This document shows positions 51,896 to 63,859 of a DNA stretch of 64,000 nt, piece by piece. The stretch's first letter is position 1, and each line of letters starts with the position of its first letter. The position numbers and the translations under genes are program-made. A model generated the notes under the pieces. That model did no database searches and was not told the DNA's origin. It saw only the letters and a list, made by a program, of their open reading frames with translations. The stretch covers positions 45,771,869-45,835,868 of the forward strand of contig NC_046683.1 of the NCBI RefSeq assembly GCF_009870125.1, written 5' to 3'. The stretch is from Drosophila pseudoobscura (taxonomy: Eukaryota > Arthropoda > Insecta > Diptera > Drosophilidae).

Positions 51896-54776
51896 TTAGA
51901 GCATTATAGCTATTGCACTCGAAATTAGCAGACCTATGGAAAGGGCCACTTGAGAGGCACCCGCATAACAGTCGGTTATGCGACGAGCCCTCATATAGTC
52001 ACTGCCCAAATAGGAATCGTAGGTTCGTTTGTTCCGCGGAATGACCTGTAGTTGCCGAGTGGCATCCTGAAAGATCAGGTCGTAGTGTCCGATCGGAGAT
52101 GAGAACATGCTGAAACTGAAAGCATCCACATCCTTTCTGCCATAAAGTTGCTGGGCATAGGTCAACAGGTTGATGTACGCATTTAACTGGGTTTCGTTGT
52201 AGTTGACTCCACCGCGCGTTACCACGGCATTGGCCTTTACCTTGCCCAAATTACAGCGCTTGTACTCCTGTATTTCTGCGCGGGTGCCATCCGTACACAA
52301 GAGCTCGAAGTCGTCGTTCAGCGCATTGCGTGCCCACCACTCCTTCCGTTTGCCGCCCGTGCTCTCCATCACAGTGGTGTGCTTCATGAAGGCCACATGA
52401 CCGCCGCCTTCCACCAGGCATCGGAATGCACCGGTATGGCCATAATAGTCCTCTGACGCATCACGTCGGCAGTATCTGTAGCTAGTTCCGTGGCACAGGT
52501 CACACATGCTGTCATACGGCACTCCGGTGTTATATTCGCTGCTAATGGCACCGGGGACGCAGGACTTTGTGAAGTACTCCGCAGCAGCGCGTACAGAGTC
52601 ACAGCCGTATGGCCGAATCCAGCCGTTTGAGATGAACAGGGCCATGGGATACGTCCAGCCGGCGGCTGTGTTAATGCCCGTGTGGCAAGTATTCTTGCCT
52701 TTCAGGTAAGTGAGCTCCGTATCTGGATCCTCCTCCTTGGCGACAGCCACCACGTAGTAGTACGGCTCCCCCAGATTGTAGACCTCCGACATGAATGGTA
52801 TCAAATCGTAGTTCAGGCCTCCAGTGTAAACATCTCCGGCATCGAACACAGCAATGTCAGCCTTGCCAGACTGAATGAACTGCATGCAATTGATGTGCGA
52901 GTGCATTTTCTTGCAAATGAGCTCGGGCTTCAAGATCTGGGCTTTAAGGGCAGTCTGTAAAGGTTTAATTTAATTAGAAATAGATTGTTGCATCGCTGTT
53001 CAGGGATCTCTCTATTACTCACCCTCATTTTAATGCACTTTTCAAGCTCTTGTTCGGAAGTCACGCAAAGGGTCATCGCTGGAATGGGGCATTCCCTTAT
53101 GCCATATATATAATTGATGGAGCTCTGCAGATACTTTGTGAAGGACTGATCATCTTCGGGTATAAGCGTAAGAGCCCGGCTTGAGTCCTGGAACAGCAGA
53201 TTGGTTTTCCCGTATCTTTTGGAATCGAAAATGCGGAACTTTTCATAGAGAATCGACCCGTTGTTGCGGTCTGGGGTGTTTCCATCCGAAGAGAAGCTGC
53301 TATCCAGACGTTCGTTGCGGAAATTCGAGTTATCAAAACGATCGTAGGGATTCTGATTTCTGCTATAGGCATTGCTTGGGTCATATTGATTGCCGAACTG
53401 ATCATAGGCGTTGCTGCGACCTTGCTCATTATTGAACTTGTTCTGCTCATAGTTGGTAAACCCGGCTCCTCCCTGGTTGTTGGGAGTTGTTTCACGAAGC
53501 CCGTCCGAGTACAGCTCAGAAATGCGTTTCAAAAACAACTGATACTGCTTTCTGTCACTGAAGCTGCGCGCCGAAGATGTTACAATGGCATCGGCTGGCA
53601 CTTGGCCCCAATTGCATTGGCGGTAGTCGTTAATGGGAACGCGACGACCATCCCGGCAAAGCAGTTCGAAACTGTCCGGGGACAAGTTTTCTGAAAATAA
53701 ATATAGTATGCTAACGAGGCATCCCTTTTCATGGCAAATAAAACTACTCACTGAATTCTGGCGTCTGCAGCATTTCACCAACTGTCGAGTGACGCAAAAA
53801 GGCAACGTCACCGGCTTCCAGGAGACATCTAAATGCTCCTTCGTATCCGAAATAGGGATCTGCCGACGAACAGCGGCCACCGGGGATCTTGCCAGTGCAA
53901 AGGGTACAAAGTCTGCAAAGAATTTTTGTTGTTTTCTCTAAAAATCTCTACAAATTCCTTTAATTGCACTTACTTGTCGGAGTTGTCTCCAATGGGATTG
54001 TATTTGTCAGTCAGAGAGTAGACGGCACACGACCTGTTGAAGTAGTTGGCAGCAGTTTTTACTTGATTGTTGCAATCCACAACTTCCATTCCACCTTCTT
54101 TTTGGAGCTACAAATAAATCCATCATGAGAGTCCACCCAAGAAAGGCAAGACAAGTAATTTAGTTCCTACCGTGTGTATTGGCACAATCCATCCGGCCAA
54201 GCTTCCAACCCACGGAAAGCATGCCCGCTTATTGCGAAGACCGTGCAGACTAGTAACATCGGAAAGTGCACCCTTCTTGATCACCGCCACGGACTGATAC
54301 TCTTGAAAGCCGCCCTCCAATTTTTCCTGCATTATGGGAATCAGGGAGTTGTAGCGACCAGCTGTGAAGACATCGCCGGCGTCCAGTGAAGTAATGTGGG
54401 CCTTCTCACGATCGATGTGGTGGATACACTCGTCTGCGCTATATGCCTTGAAGCATGTTAAATTCAGAAACGCTTCATCAAAGAGTGCGCGGTCACGTTC
54501 TATGGCAACAGTTAGGTTTAGGCACTTGTACTGCTCCTCCATACTTTTCGTGCACCAAATAACTTGGCTTGTTCTATGCTCATTGTAGTGATGTTGTGCT
54601 GACAGAAAATAAATAATAGTTTTATTGGATAGTAATGTTTGAGTGATACGCTGGTGACGAACGAGCAACGCCCAAAGGTATCACGGCCTTAATCTCCATC
54701 CTAAACCTTTCTTACCGTAAGTGACGGTGAAACAAAGAACGCTGACTAGAGCCACACAAACTGGGGCTCTAACCAT
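51896..54776 (-). CDS. Tsf2: Transferrin 2 (melanotransferrin type)
   Basis: Six exons join in frame: 54776-54716, 54598-54171, 54107-53974, 53912-53752, 53690-53023, 52954-51896, giving 836 residues. Signal peptide 1-20 ([16 protein letters not shown]), two transferrin lobes, and a C-terminal hydrophobic tail of about 20 residues preceded by CYAGAS, fitting GPI attachment as in melanotransferrin. Both lobes keep the Asp of the iron site ([22 protein letters not shown]), the anion-binding WIVP/WTYP region and the YxGAFRCL motif. Tsf2 is an iron-binding septate-junction component in Drosophila epithelia. A polar Asn/Gln/Tyr-rich insertion of about 80 residues sits at the end of the N-lobe (see findings). 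Confidence 0.95.
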
Positions 54777-55059
54777 CTTAATTATATTTAAGCAAACAAA
54801 TTAAACACACAATCTAAAACAGATATTACAAAATTGACACACCCAAGCCTAGCTCCAACAAAAAATATACCAGTGTGACCGTCAGAAATGTACCGAAGCA
54901 TACCGTCTCATTTGAAAAATATACCGCCATAGGTCCGCGGTCCCACTGCAACCCAGTTGCGTTTGGCATTTTTTAGCATCTTTCGGCACAACACAGGTGT
55001 TTTTTGTTTTGTAACAAATTTCTCGATTTTATTTTAACGTATTAATTGTTTAAGATAAA
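54777..55059. promoter_or_regulatory. Bidirectional promoter Tsf2 / SMIM20-like gene
   Basis: 283 bases between divergent start codons. It holds the Motif 1/Motif 6-like module at 54872-54926: CAGTGTGACCGTC is an exact reversed Motif 1, followed by GGTATATTTTTC and GGTATG on the minus strand. Confidence 0.65.
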
Positions 55060-55242
55060 ATGGCAGCTCTACGTGGATGGAAATTCGTTGGCTTCGTATC
55101 CTGCATTGTGGGAGCCATTGGACTAGCGGTGTATCCTGTTATACTGGACCCAATGCTCAATACGGAGAAGTACAAGTCGCTCCAGGAGTACAGCAAAATA
55201 AAAAGAGATGAGCTGCAATATACTATCAAAAGAAAGGACTGA
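55060..55242 (+). CDS. SMIM20/MITRAC7-like small mitochondrial membrane protein
   Basis: A 60-codon gene with one exon. A short basic N-terminus leads into one hydrophobic segment (VGFVSCIVGAIGLAVYPVI), followed by a charged tail with EKYKSLQEYSKIKR. This is the plan of SMIM20/MITRAC7, including the YP..x..P pattern after the membrane segment and the EEYK-like tail. MITRAC7 chaperones newly made COX1 in the inner mitochondrial membrane during complex IV assembly. Its divergent promoter is shared with Tsf2. The small size makes it easy to miss in annotation. Confidence 0.75.
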   Translation: MAALRGWKFVGFVSCIVGAIGLAVYPVILDPMLNTEKYKSLQEYSKIKRDELQYTIKRKD

Positions 55243-55688
55243 AAGGGAAAGATGTATTTAAAAATGCTGTGCCATGTAATTGGCATGCGGATTAGGCATA
55301 AAACAAGATGTACATTTTGTAGTTTCCAAACAACCAAAAACACAAAAACTATTTGTTATCGATAAATATAATTTACCTATTGTTCGTATAATTTATGCAA
55401 TTAAGGTACTCAGATATTATTTGATAATGTACAATAATAACCCGGATAACTTCCCCCCAAATTTAAAATATATTATAACTTTAAATATTTGGCGCAATCC
55501 TTGCTTTATATGGAAAAATATCGGCGTGTAGATGCACCAAGCTTTTGCCTTTGGAAATCTGGAAAAGCTTTAGGGTATTTCTCATAGATTCGTTGCCGCG
55601 TACAAGTTGTTTTTGTTATTCTTTATCAGCGTCATACGTGGTGTTTGCATTTTAGATATTATATGGTAAAATTAGCCGAGCAACCAAG
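55243..55688. promoter_or_regulatory. Region between the SMIM20-like gene and Pmm2
   Basis: AT-rich; includes TTATCGATAAA near 55355, a perfect DRE core about 330 bases before the Pmm2 start. No coding exon. Confidence 0.45.
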
Positions 55689-56453
55689 ATGAGCACGGAA
55701 ACCCTCAGCCGCGATGAAATTCTTCTACTGTTCGATGTGGATGGTACGCTTACAATGCCCCGGTCAGTGGTACAGCCGGAATTTGAAGAGTTCCTCTACG
55801 CAGAGGTTAAACCTCGGGCGACGATTGGAATTGTTGGCGGGTCTGATCTGGAGAAAATGTTCGAGCAGCTTAGCGGCCAGAAGATTCTTACGAAATTCGA
55901 TTTCATATTCCCCGAGAACGGGCTGGTGCAAATCGAAGGTGGCGCCGAAGTTGGAAAGCAAAATATAATCCAGCATTTGGGAGAGCCAGCGCTAAAGCGG
56001 TTCATAAACTATGTTCTTCGATACCTATCCGAGCTAGATGTTCCCATTAAACGTGGTACGTTCATTGAATTCCGCAATGGAATGATGAACGTCTGCCCAA
56101 TCGGTCGGCAGTGCACTCGAGAGGAGAGGAACATGTTTGCCCTATATGACATCGAACATAAGATCCGGGAGAAGATGATCGCCGCGCTTAAAAAGGAGTT
56201 CGCCGATGTGGACCTCACCTACAGCATAGGCGGACAAATCAGTTTCGATGTCTTTCCCCATGGCTGGGACAAAACGTATTGCCTTCGACACATTGAAGCC
56301 CATTATAAATATAAGGAAATACATTTCTTCGGTGACAAGACGGAACCGGGTGGCAACGACTATGAAATTTATACCGATCCACGAATTATTGGGCACAAGG
56401 TGAACACTCCACACGATACAAAGCGTATACTGACAGAGATTCTGAAACTATAA
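55689..56453 (+). CDS. Pmm2: Phosphomannomutase
   Basis: Single exon, 254 residues, the normal length of eukaryotic PMM. HAD-type motif I FDVDGTLTMPR carries the nucleophile and acid/base Asp pair. GGSDLEKMFEQL, FPENGLV and IEFRNGMMNVCPIGR are family hallmarks, and the metal-binding loop FFGDKTEPGGNDYEI is intact near the end. It converts mannose-6-P to mannose-1-P for GDP-mannose and N-glycosylation. ATTAAA at 56519-56524 follows the stop. It is convergent with the kelch gene, 113 bases between stops. Confidence 0.95.
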   Translation: MSTETLSRDEILLLFDVDGTLTMPRSVVQPEFEEFLYAEVKPRATIGIVGGSDLEKMFEQLSGQKILTKFDFIFPENGLVQIEGGAEVGKQNIIQHLGEPALKRFINYVLRYLSELDVPIKRGTFIEFRNGMMNVCPIGRQCTREERNMFALYDIEHKIREKMIAALKKEFADVDLTYSIGGQISFDVFPHGWDKTYCLRHIEAHYKYKEIHFFGDKTEPGGNDYEIYTDPRIIGHKVNTPHDTKRILTEILKL

Positions 56454-56566
56454 ACACATCTGCAGATCGCTTATAAGTTACGCAAATATTGATCAATATT
56501 CCATTGTATATATGTATGATTAAAGCAAAAGTTGAAATATAGTGGTGACACTATGGGTATATTTAT

Positions 56567-58284
56567 TTAGTCAGTGTCCATGTCAGAGCTGCTGGAGCTA
56601 TCCTCATCACTCCCGCTGGTCTCCTCATCGGAGCTGCTGCTATCGCTGTCGACCCAATCGTGTGCCTTAAAATTATTTGGGATTAAGACTTTCCACTCCA
56701 GCTTGTGCAGGTCTAGGGCATAGAAGTCGTTGAATGTCATCTGCTTGGCGTCTTCTTCAAACAGTCCACCAAAGACGTACAATGTGCCCTTGCACACACA
56801 AAGTCCAGGATTCATCCGCGGCGATGGCACAGATGTGGCACGCTGTGGCTTGTTACCAAAGAGGCTGGGTATGGCAGATATGTAGGGTGTTGTACCACTG
56901 GTACTGGGTCCACCAACTGTGACGGTGAATATGCCATCGGTTGTGGTCACAGGCCCTGCCGGAGCGGCCTTGCTTTCACCCATTTCGACATCAGTCGAGT
57001 CCTTTGCGTTCTTTTTGGCAGCAGGACTGCTTTTTTCCAGGATTTCGAGCAAACGCCATGTTTGTGCAGTCAAGTCAAAGGCCAGTAAGTCGTCACTAAA
57101 CTGTCCATGCACATCTTCGTCATCCTCATTGACATCCATTACGCCGCCAAAGCAATACGCTTTGCCATTTGCAGCGACAGTGCAGCCAACACTACTCCGC
57201 GGCTTGGGTCGATAGCCTCCGGGTTTGACGGCGATCCATTTGTATTTATTTTCACCATCTCCGCTGTTTTCTAGGACCACGAAAGGTTAAGATGGGTGTA
57301 CATGATTAAGTAGGGTTTAATATCTTACTATCTTGAGTCAGGGCAAACATATCGGTGTGAGTGACGCCCCGATCGATGTCCTTCTTCATTGACGCTCTCG
57401 AGTAGCCACCCCAGACGAAAACTTTACCATCCGGAGCCGCAGCAATGCAGCATCCGGATCTAACGTGCGGAATGGTGGGGCCGCCTATTTCTACCTTTAA
57501 CCATTGGTAGGTCTCAAGGGAGAAAACGTGGACATCGTTGAAGTAATTGTATGACTGGTTGTTATCGTGAAAGCCACCGAAAATAAACAAACGCTTCTTT
57601 GAAGCCGTCATTCGATGGCCACTCCTGGCACTTGGTCCATTGGGTGCTGAAAGTTTTTCCCATTTTCGCGACTTGAGACTGAATTTCCATAGGTCTCTAT
57701 AGTGATGGAACTGCAGCTGGGATGGACTTGCGTGCTCCCCACCAAACATCTATAAATATTTGTATTACGATCAACTGTTTTGGATTAATTAAAGGCTGTG
57801 GACATACCCACAATTCTCCACCGTTGCTTGCCAGAGAAACCATTTGATGGCCGCTTCGTGGGGTCGGTCCGCCAGGAGAGCGCAGTGCCTTCCACTCGTT
57901 TGCTTTTATGTTGTAGAAAAACAAGTCATTATACACACTGATGTTGGCTCCATTATAGAGCTCTCCTCCAAACATAATTAATTCCTCCTTCTCGGGATGC
58001 GCCACCAAGGTAAAGTTGGACCGAGGACTGGGCGGCGGACAGACTTCTTCAGTAATGCCATCTAGCCGGCCTTCCTTCACCTCCAGCATATGGATGATAT
58101 CAGTAATGTTGGCCTGAAGGAAAATGTGAACAGGCATTAAAGGCTTCTTTCAGATTTAGTTAGTTCATACTTCTCCGAGTTTTTCCAGCATTTTCTTCTG
58201 CTTGGCAGCATTTTTCTTGTCCGTTTTCATTGCAGTTTTCTCGGCACCCTTGCCTTTCTTCTTATTTTTGTCCTTTTTACCCAT
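56567..58284 (-). CDS. Kelch-repeat protein, KLHDC4 type
   Basis: Four exons join in frame: 58284-58171, 58113-57808, 57749-57329, 57270-56567, giving 514 residues; human KLHDC4 has 520. The N-terminal 38 residues are almost all Lys/Gly/Ala (MGKKDKNKKKGKG). Six kelch blades follow from about 50 to 480 with repeated FGG (LIMFGGELYNG, MFGGEHAS, FIFGGFHDNN, FVWGGYSR, YCFGGVMD, YVFGGLFEE). An acidic Ser/Asp tail ends at MDTD. The function of KLHDC4 is poorly known; the basic N-terminus suggests nucleolar or ribosomal contacts, which is inference. Its AATAAA overlaps the stop codon. Confidence 0.88.
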
Positions 58285-58606
58285 TTTATTTAGTTTAAAC
58301 TTTAAAGAATTGAATAAAAACAACTTTGGCCGCACGTGTAAATTGATAGAAATTATCGGTATATCGATCAAATTTGTGCGAAATACCTTAACGCGTTTTT
58401 AAAAGTAATCGTTCACGCCAGAACGATACTTTTAAAAATATATAATCAAATTTGAAATCTATATAAATTTATAAGAAAATTCCAGCGCCTATGTAGGTTA
58501 CATTACAAAGAGTGTAAAATAGATAAGTTTATTGATTTTATCGTCAATTTTGCATTAATTTTACAAGATTATACAAAAAAAAAAATACATCATAATTGTT
58601 ATGTAC
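58285..58606. promoter_or_regulatory. Kelch-gene promoter and SOWAH short-isoform 3' end
   Basis: TATATCGATC near 58360 is DRE-like, just upstream of the kelch gene. Plus TTTATT at 58528-58533 is a minus-strand polyadenylation signal downstream of the stop at 58607. Confidence 0.5.
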
Positions 58607-59366
58607 TTATGATTGTGTTGGATTGTTGCCCACAGCAGCTAGATGGCTAACGGACCAGCTTGAATCGAATCCACAGGCAGAATCTGAATCGGAATCGGCT
58701 GTGAAGGACGTGTGATCCATGCCTTTAGGAGCACGAACTTGATTCGGAGTGGTGGGCATGCTGCTGTAGCCGCTGTTCAGATTCGAGCTTGAGTTGGATG
58801 AGCAAATGGAGTCCCGAGGCGAGTTCGTTGCATTGGACGCATACGATGACCTTTTCGAGGACTTATTCCGCTTGGTTTCTACTGACTTCGGTGGTGGCAT
58901 TAGGTCTTCTGTACGTTGTGTTATATTGTCAGCAGAGCCCCACGACTTGTGCACAACGTCATAGATGTTTCGGTTATTTGGAACACTCGCCCTCGAACCC
59001 GGTATCGAGTTCGTGCCGTACGGTGTGGTCGCTACTCTCTGATTCGGATGGCGACTCCGTGTCGTACCAACGTGGTGATGATGACGCTGATGAGGGTGTT
59101 GGTGAGATCGCTGGTGATGGCGATTTGCTGTTGTGGCCCCGCCACTGCCATATCCCGTCGGAGCTACCCCACTGCCATTGCCCACTCCCAAGAAATTGCT
59201 GAAAGCCTCTGTTGTCTTCTTTACCCGGACATTCAGTGAACCAATCCGAAGGAATCCCAAATCTTTTTCGACTGTAAATCAAGCAAAACAATTTTAATTA
59301 TTTGCGACCATCGAATAATCATAATTATAATAGACCTACTTGTATGCTTTTTTCGTGCTTTGATTT
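58607..59366 (-). CDS. SOWAH-family gene: alternative last exon and 27-base microexon
   Basis: Exon 59271-58607 is open for 221 codons after a TTTACAG acceptor, starting EKDLGFLRIGSLNVRVKKTT, with His/Gly-rich then Ser/Asn-rich sequence to the stop. It has no good start codon of its own and enters in phase 1, matching the phase left by the ankyrin exons at 61229 and 61023. A possible microexon at 59366-59340, with TTTTCAG before it and GTAGGT after it, would add nine mostly basic residues (KIKARKKHT) without changing phase. It therefore reads as a second C-terminus for the ankyrin gene to the right. The exon itself is well supported by codon pattern; the splicing is inference. Confidence 0.6.
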
Positions 59367-60573
59367 CTGAAAATTAACCAAAAAGAAATACTTTAAATGA
59401 TTGCTTGATTTCGAATTCGAAGAATCAAATGAACAATATGCTGAAACATTTACATATAAAACAAATGCCATATAACTCTTATGGATGTATGTATGTATGG
59501 AGGTACATGTTGGATCAGGCGATGAGGAATAACATGGAAGAAATAATAAGGAAGAAAGGAAAACTTACCAATAGAAATGCAATCAGGCTTTGCAACTCAA
59601 AATGCTTTCGAAAATACAATTAAAATTAAGAAATAAAAAGATTTCAGCTACCAATCGGAAAAGGAGTATGCATATATATATTTACAGGCCGATAGTTAAA
59701 AGCGGATTTATGCAAAGGCTTATAGCAAAAGCAATGGATATTTAATCAACATTAATAGTTGGATAATACTCAAGATCGTTAAAACTTTCAACCTGCCTCC
59801 AGGTACCGTTGAGTCCGCCGTTGAATCGCATCGCTTGAATCTCTACATACAGCAAAATTGAAAATAAAATAGAGGTTCCCATTGCATATTAATTACTAGC
59901 AGAAGAAGTCGAATATTCGAATATACGCTACGTCTCGAGGTGTTTGTCAGTGATGTTTGGAATCAGTGTTTTTGTTTTTAACAAATAAGAAACTGTTAAT
60001 CCGTTAAAAAGCGCATTCTCGTTGTGAATTAGTGTATGTTCAAGGATTAAACTATAGCTATCATTCAGATATAGTAAATTTTGATGTAGTTTATACAATC
60101 TCTTAATGTGCAATTGAGATTTCTAGCAGAATTATAATTTTAAATGCAGCTACTCAATTTGTGTATATTTTATTATAATAAATAAACATGCGATTATTTA
60201 TAAATGTGTATAAAAATTGATTACTTATGTTTAGTTACTCGGCACACCATTGCGATAGATTAGATTGGGCTTAAGTTTAAGGCTAAGCCTAAGGCTTGTG
60301 GGAGTTTTATACATGGAGAAAATAATACAAACAAATAGATACAGTCATGCTGTGGCATTAATACACTGGTGTTGGCATGAGCTATACATACATACATACA
60401 TATCAACGAATTTTGCTATTCAATAGGCAAGCCTTCGTATTGGAAAGAGTAGAAAATAATACAATAGTGTGAACCACAATGGGTCATCCTTTGCCACCAA
60501 TTGTTTAGAAGCATATTTGTGGCATATGTAAAATAAAAATTCAAATACAAGCAATACTTAATTGCAATACCCT
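59367..60573. other. Intron / 3' untranslated region of the SOWAH-family gene
   Basis: AT-rich with no supported coding exon. Plus TTTATT at 60169-60174 is a minus-strand polyadenylation signal for the longer terminal exon ending at 60574. Confidence 0.5.
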
Positions 60574-62186
60574 TTAGCTGGGCTGTTCTGGGTTAGTAAC
60601 AATATCTTTGGCTTTGGTGGCGGACCGAAAGGTTTTACGGAGAAAGCTCTCTTTGCGCCGAGTGGAGGTGCCGGCCCGCACAAATCCAGGATTCTTTTCA
60701 CCCTGCACAACCTCACAGGGCACCAAATCGTCCTCAGGATTCGATTTGAACAAGATCGATTGCACTGATGGCTTCTTTGGGCGACGCTGTGACTGACGCA
60801 CCATCAGCGACTGGGAGCGCGCCACAGCGCCTCCACTCGCACCGCCTCCGCCACTGACGGTGGCATAAAGCAGCTGAGAGCGTTTCTTGCCGCGGGTTAG
60901 AACACTGCCCAGTGTACCGCCGGTGAGATCCCCAGCACCGTATGGAAACGTGTCAAAGTATTGGGCTCCGAGGCGGTAATTGTTGTTCACCTCCGTATTG
61001 AGGAAATACTTTTGATACTCACTGCTGCACGTGGAGGCCGATACACTCGGTCGCTGGCGGCTATAGTCCAATGGCTTGTTGCCACTCCAATCCATAATGT
61101 CACGGTTGGCCTCTGCAATGGCATCGAATTGAATTAACCATTAAAAGATACAGTGAAAGATCATCGTATGAGAAGCATCTTATATCTTATGGTCGTTGAT
61201 TTACGGTTCATCAAATACGAATACTTACTGTAGACATTCCACAGTAATTCAAAGATATTATCTCTTCCAAACTGAGTTGCCAAATGAAGCGGTGTGTATC
61301 CCTACAAAGAAATAAATAAATTTAATTGCCCAAAATTCTATATATTTAATTATTGATTCAGTGTATTTTCCAACATTTTCTGGCTTGGGTTGAGAGAAGG
61401 AACTGGCTTTGTAGTAGGGTCTCCTACTGGGGAAAAATCCACTGGGAAACACAGGATATTGCCATTTGCGGTGAGTGTGTGTCTGTTGTTGTTGTTGTTG
61501 TAAAGAGCGTATCGAATCTTTTAAAATTGTGATTGACAATTCACTTTGTTTCTAGACGTGGATGTGACATTTTAATACATTCGAGTGAATTTAATTTCGC
61601 TGGAACAAAGCAGCGTTCAATTTAAAATTTTGTAAACTCGAATGCACACCAAAACACAGAGGAGAGCAGAGCAGAGCAGCGCGGAGTCGTGATGGAAGGA
61701 AGGAAGTGAAGGATTCGGAGGTGACAGAACGGTGTGGCACAATTGGATGTGCTCGTCATGATTTGTCACAGATTGCCTGGGGAAGGGTTACGTTACGTTG
61801 CTACGATACGTTGCACGAAAGCACAGCTCTGTGACGCTGTGACATGTGACGCACATTCACGCGCAACCGGGGGGTGGGGGGAGTCGGGGGGACAAGCCAA
61901 TAAGTCGCAATCGGTTCGTACACATACTCGTATATTATTAAAATTGCTTCATCAGATTTACATTTCACTTACCCCATTCTAAAGTGTCAACAGTTTGGCG
62001 AACAGGGACCACATCAAATGAAATGAAATAAAAGAAAGAGTTGGCATAGATGAAGGGAATTGGGATGTCCGGATTGGGAATAGGATAAGTACTCACCGTC
62101 TTGGCGTTTACGTCCGCTTTATAGGTGCCGGCAATTAGTTTAACAACATCTTCGTTTCCATGCTTGGCAGCCCAGTGTAGAGCAGT
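60574..62186 (-). CDS. SOWAH-family ankyrin-repeat protein (3' half)
   Basis: Exons 62186-62097, 61301-61229 and 61112-60574 join in frame for 233 residues; earlier exons lie beyond the right edge. The first two encode two ankyrin repeats (TALHWAAKHGNEDVVKL, GYTPLHLATQFGRDNIFELL). The third continues the last repeat (RDIMDWSGNKPLDY), then a Gly/Ser-rich basic tail. TALHWAAKHG plus DWSGNKPL is the signature of sosondowah (SOWAH) ankyrin proteins, whose molecular role is little known. A strong donor inside the third exon (GTGAGTATC after 61023) allows splicing to the alternative end at 59366/59271. The upstream phase is 0. Confidence 0.75.
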
Positions 62187-62848
62187 CTAAGAAATATGTA
62201 TATAATATCACATTTAGTAGGGGTATTAGGAGCTCAAGGAATCGATCCCCCACCCCCAAGACACACACACACACAGTAGCAGAAGTAACTGTCGGTGTCG
62301 ATGGCGGTGTCCCCAAACGCTACTCATATGCCCCACTTCTGGAACTATTTGTTCCGCCATCAATTTACTTTGCAGGGCATCAGAGGACGAGGACCGTGGA
62401 CTGAGGACTGAGGACCCTACCCGACCCGACCCAACAGCAGCCGCCGCCGCATCCCGAGATTAACCGATATAAATAAATTGGCCAGCCACCGCTGAATGCC
62501 TCTTGCCTCAATTATTTTCATGTTAACATAATAATTTAGTATGGCAAAACGATTTGGTTGGACGCGATAAGCCCCGTCCTGAACTGGAAGATCGCCACCA
62601 CCACCACCACCACTACCACCAACCACTGGGGCAGTGGCAGTGGCTGTGGCAGTGCAGCATGGAAGCAGAGTGCATGTTGATTTTCTATAGAATTGTTTGC
62701 CGCCGCGCCGCATTGCAGCCCACGTACATATCTCCCATGTGTTGACAATGAAGACGGTCACTTTTGAACAGCTACGACAAACGAGAGAGAAGAGAGCTAC
62801 AGCTACCCGATCGGGCCGAACAAATAGAGTTTAAGTCAATTCCCATAG

Positions 62849-62892
62849 TCTGTGCTGTGCTCTGCTCTGCTCTTCTCTGCTCTGCTGTGCTG
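62849..62892. repeat. (TCTGC)n / (TGTGC)n pentamer array
   Basis: Eight to nine imperfect units. The same unit type recurs near 8500-8525 and 63825-63850. Confidence 0.8.
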
Positions 62893-62962
62893 CGATCGGT
62901 ATGTAATTCTTTTCAAGGGAAATTTGTTTCGTGTCTCCCGTTTAAGATGCGGCTGCGATGTG

Positions 62963-62989
62963 CAGCCCCAGCCCCAGCCCCAGCCCCAG
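62963..62989. repeat. (CAGCCC)n hexamer array
   Basis: Four to five units of CAGCCC in non-coding DNA. Confidence 0.8.
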
Positions 62990-63859
62990 ACCCAGTCCCG
63001 GACCCTGACGTAGTTATTGCTGTCGATGCATCTTAATCTGCCCGGCCTGGCATTTAATCTCGTCCATTGTCTTTTGCGAACCAATGATCACGGCCAGGAG
63101 CTGAAAGCTGGGAAGCTCGAAGTCCGAGGCCCGATGCTCGAAGATGGGAGATGGGAGCTGGGAGCTCCGATCTGGGATCTGGGCAAGGTGAACGGCGGAA
63201 TGTTGAATATAATTTGGTTATAGCCGATACCGAGGCTTCTTTCTAATCAATTAGCGAATGTTTTTTTATGTTAGCCCAGAGATAAGGGATTGCTTCAATT
63301 TGAACGGTTTGAATCGATTCCGTCCTTATTTTATGACTGATTTTTGCACAGCCAGATCTATTACAATCAATTAGATATAAGTATGGACAAGAGTTCATTT
63401 AATTATTAAAGCAGCAACGATTTGAGATCTGAGACGGGCATTGTCCGTTCAGTTCATTGGCGGATTATCGCCTTGTCGACAGGCAGATGTTAAAAATCTT
63501 GCGACCGGTTTGGATTTACAAATCGTCTCACGCGCAGAGTTGCGCGGAGCGCGATTTTAGCCATTTCGGGAAGTTGGCCAGGCCGATACACACTCTCTGT
63601 CTGTCTGTCTCGAGCCCCTTTTTACATATGGCACGTTGTCCGTCTGCACGTTTAAATTTATTGTCCATTCCATTAATGGTGGCAAGGGACAGGAATTTTG
63701 TGTCTTTGAAAGTGAAATGCCATAAATTCTTGTGTCTCGTTCGGTTGTGGCATTGTATTGGCACCACCATAAGCAAACAGCACAGCACAGAACAGAACAG
63801 AACTGCACAGAACAGGACAGAGCGATCTGCTCTGGTCTGCTCTGCTCTCTGGAGGAGCA

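Larger units (their letters stand above)
62187..63850. other. Intron of the SOWAH-family gene, repeat-rich
   Basis: No coding exon seen on the minus strand. Contains (CCA)n at 62594-62622, a TCTGC-type array at 62849-62892, (CAGCCC)n at 62963-62989 and an ACAGA-type array near 63778-63820. Confidence 0.5.
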
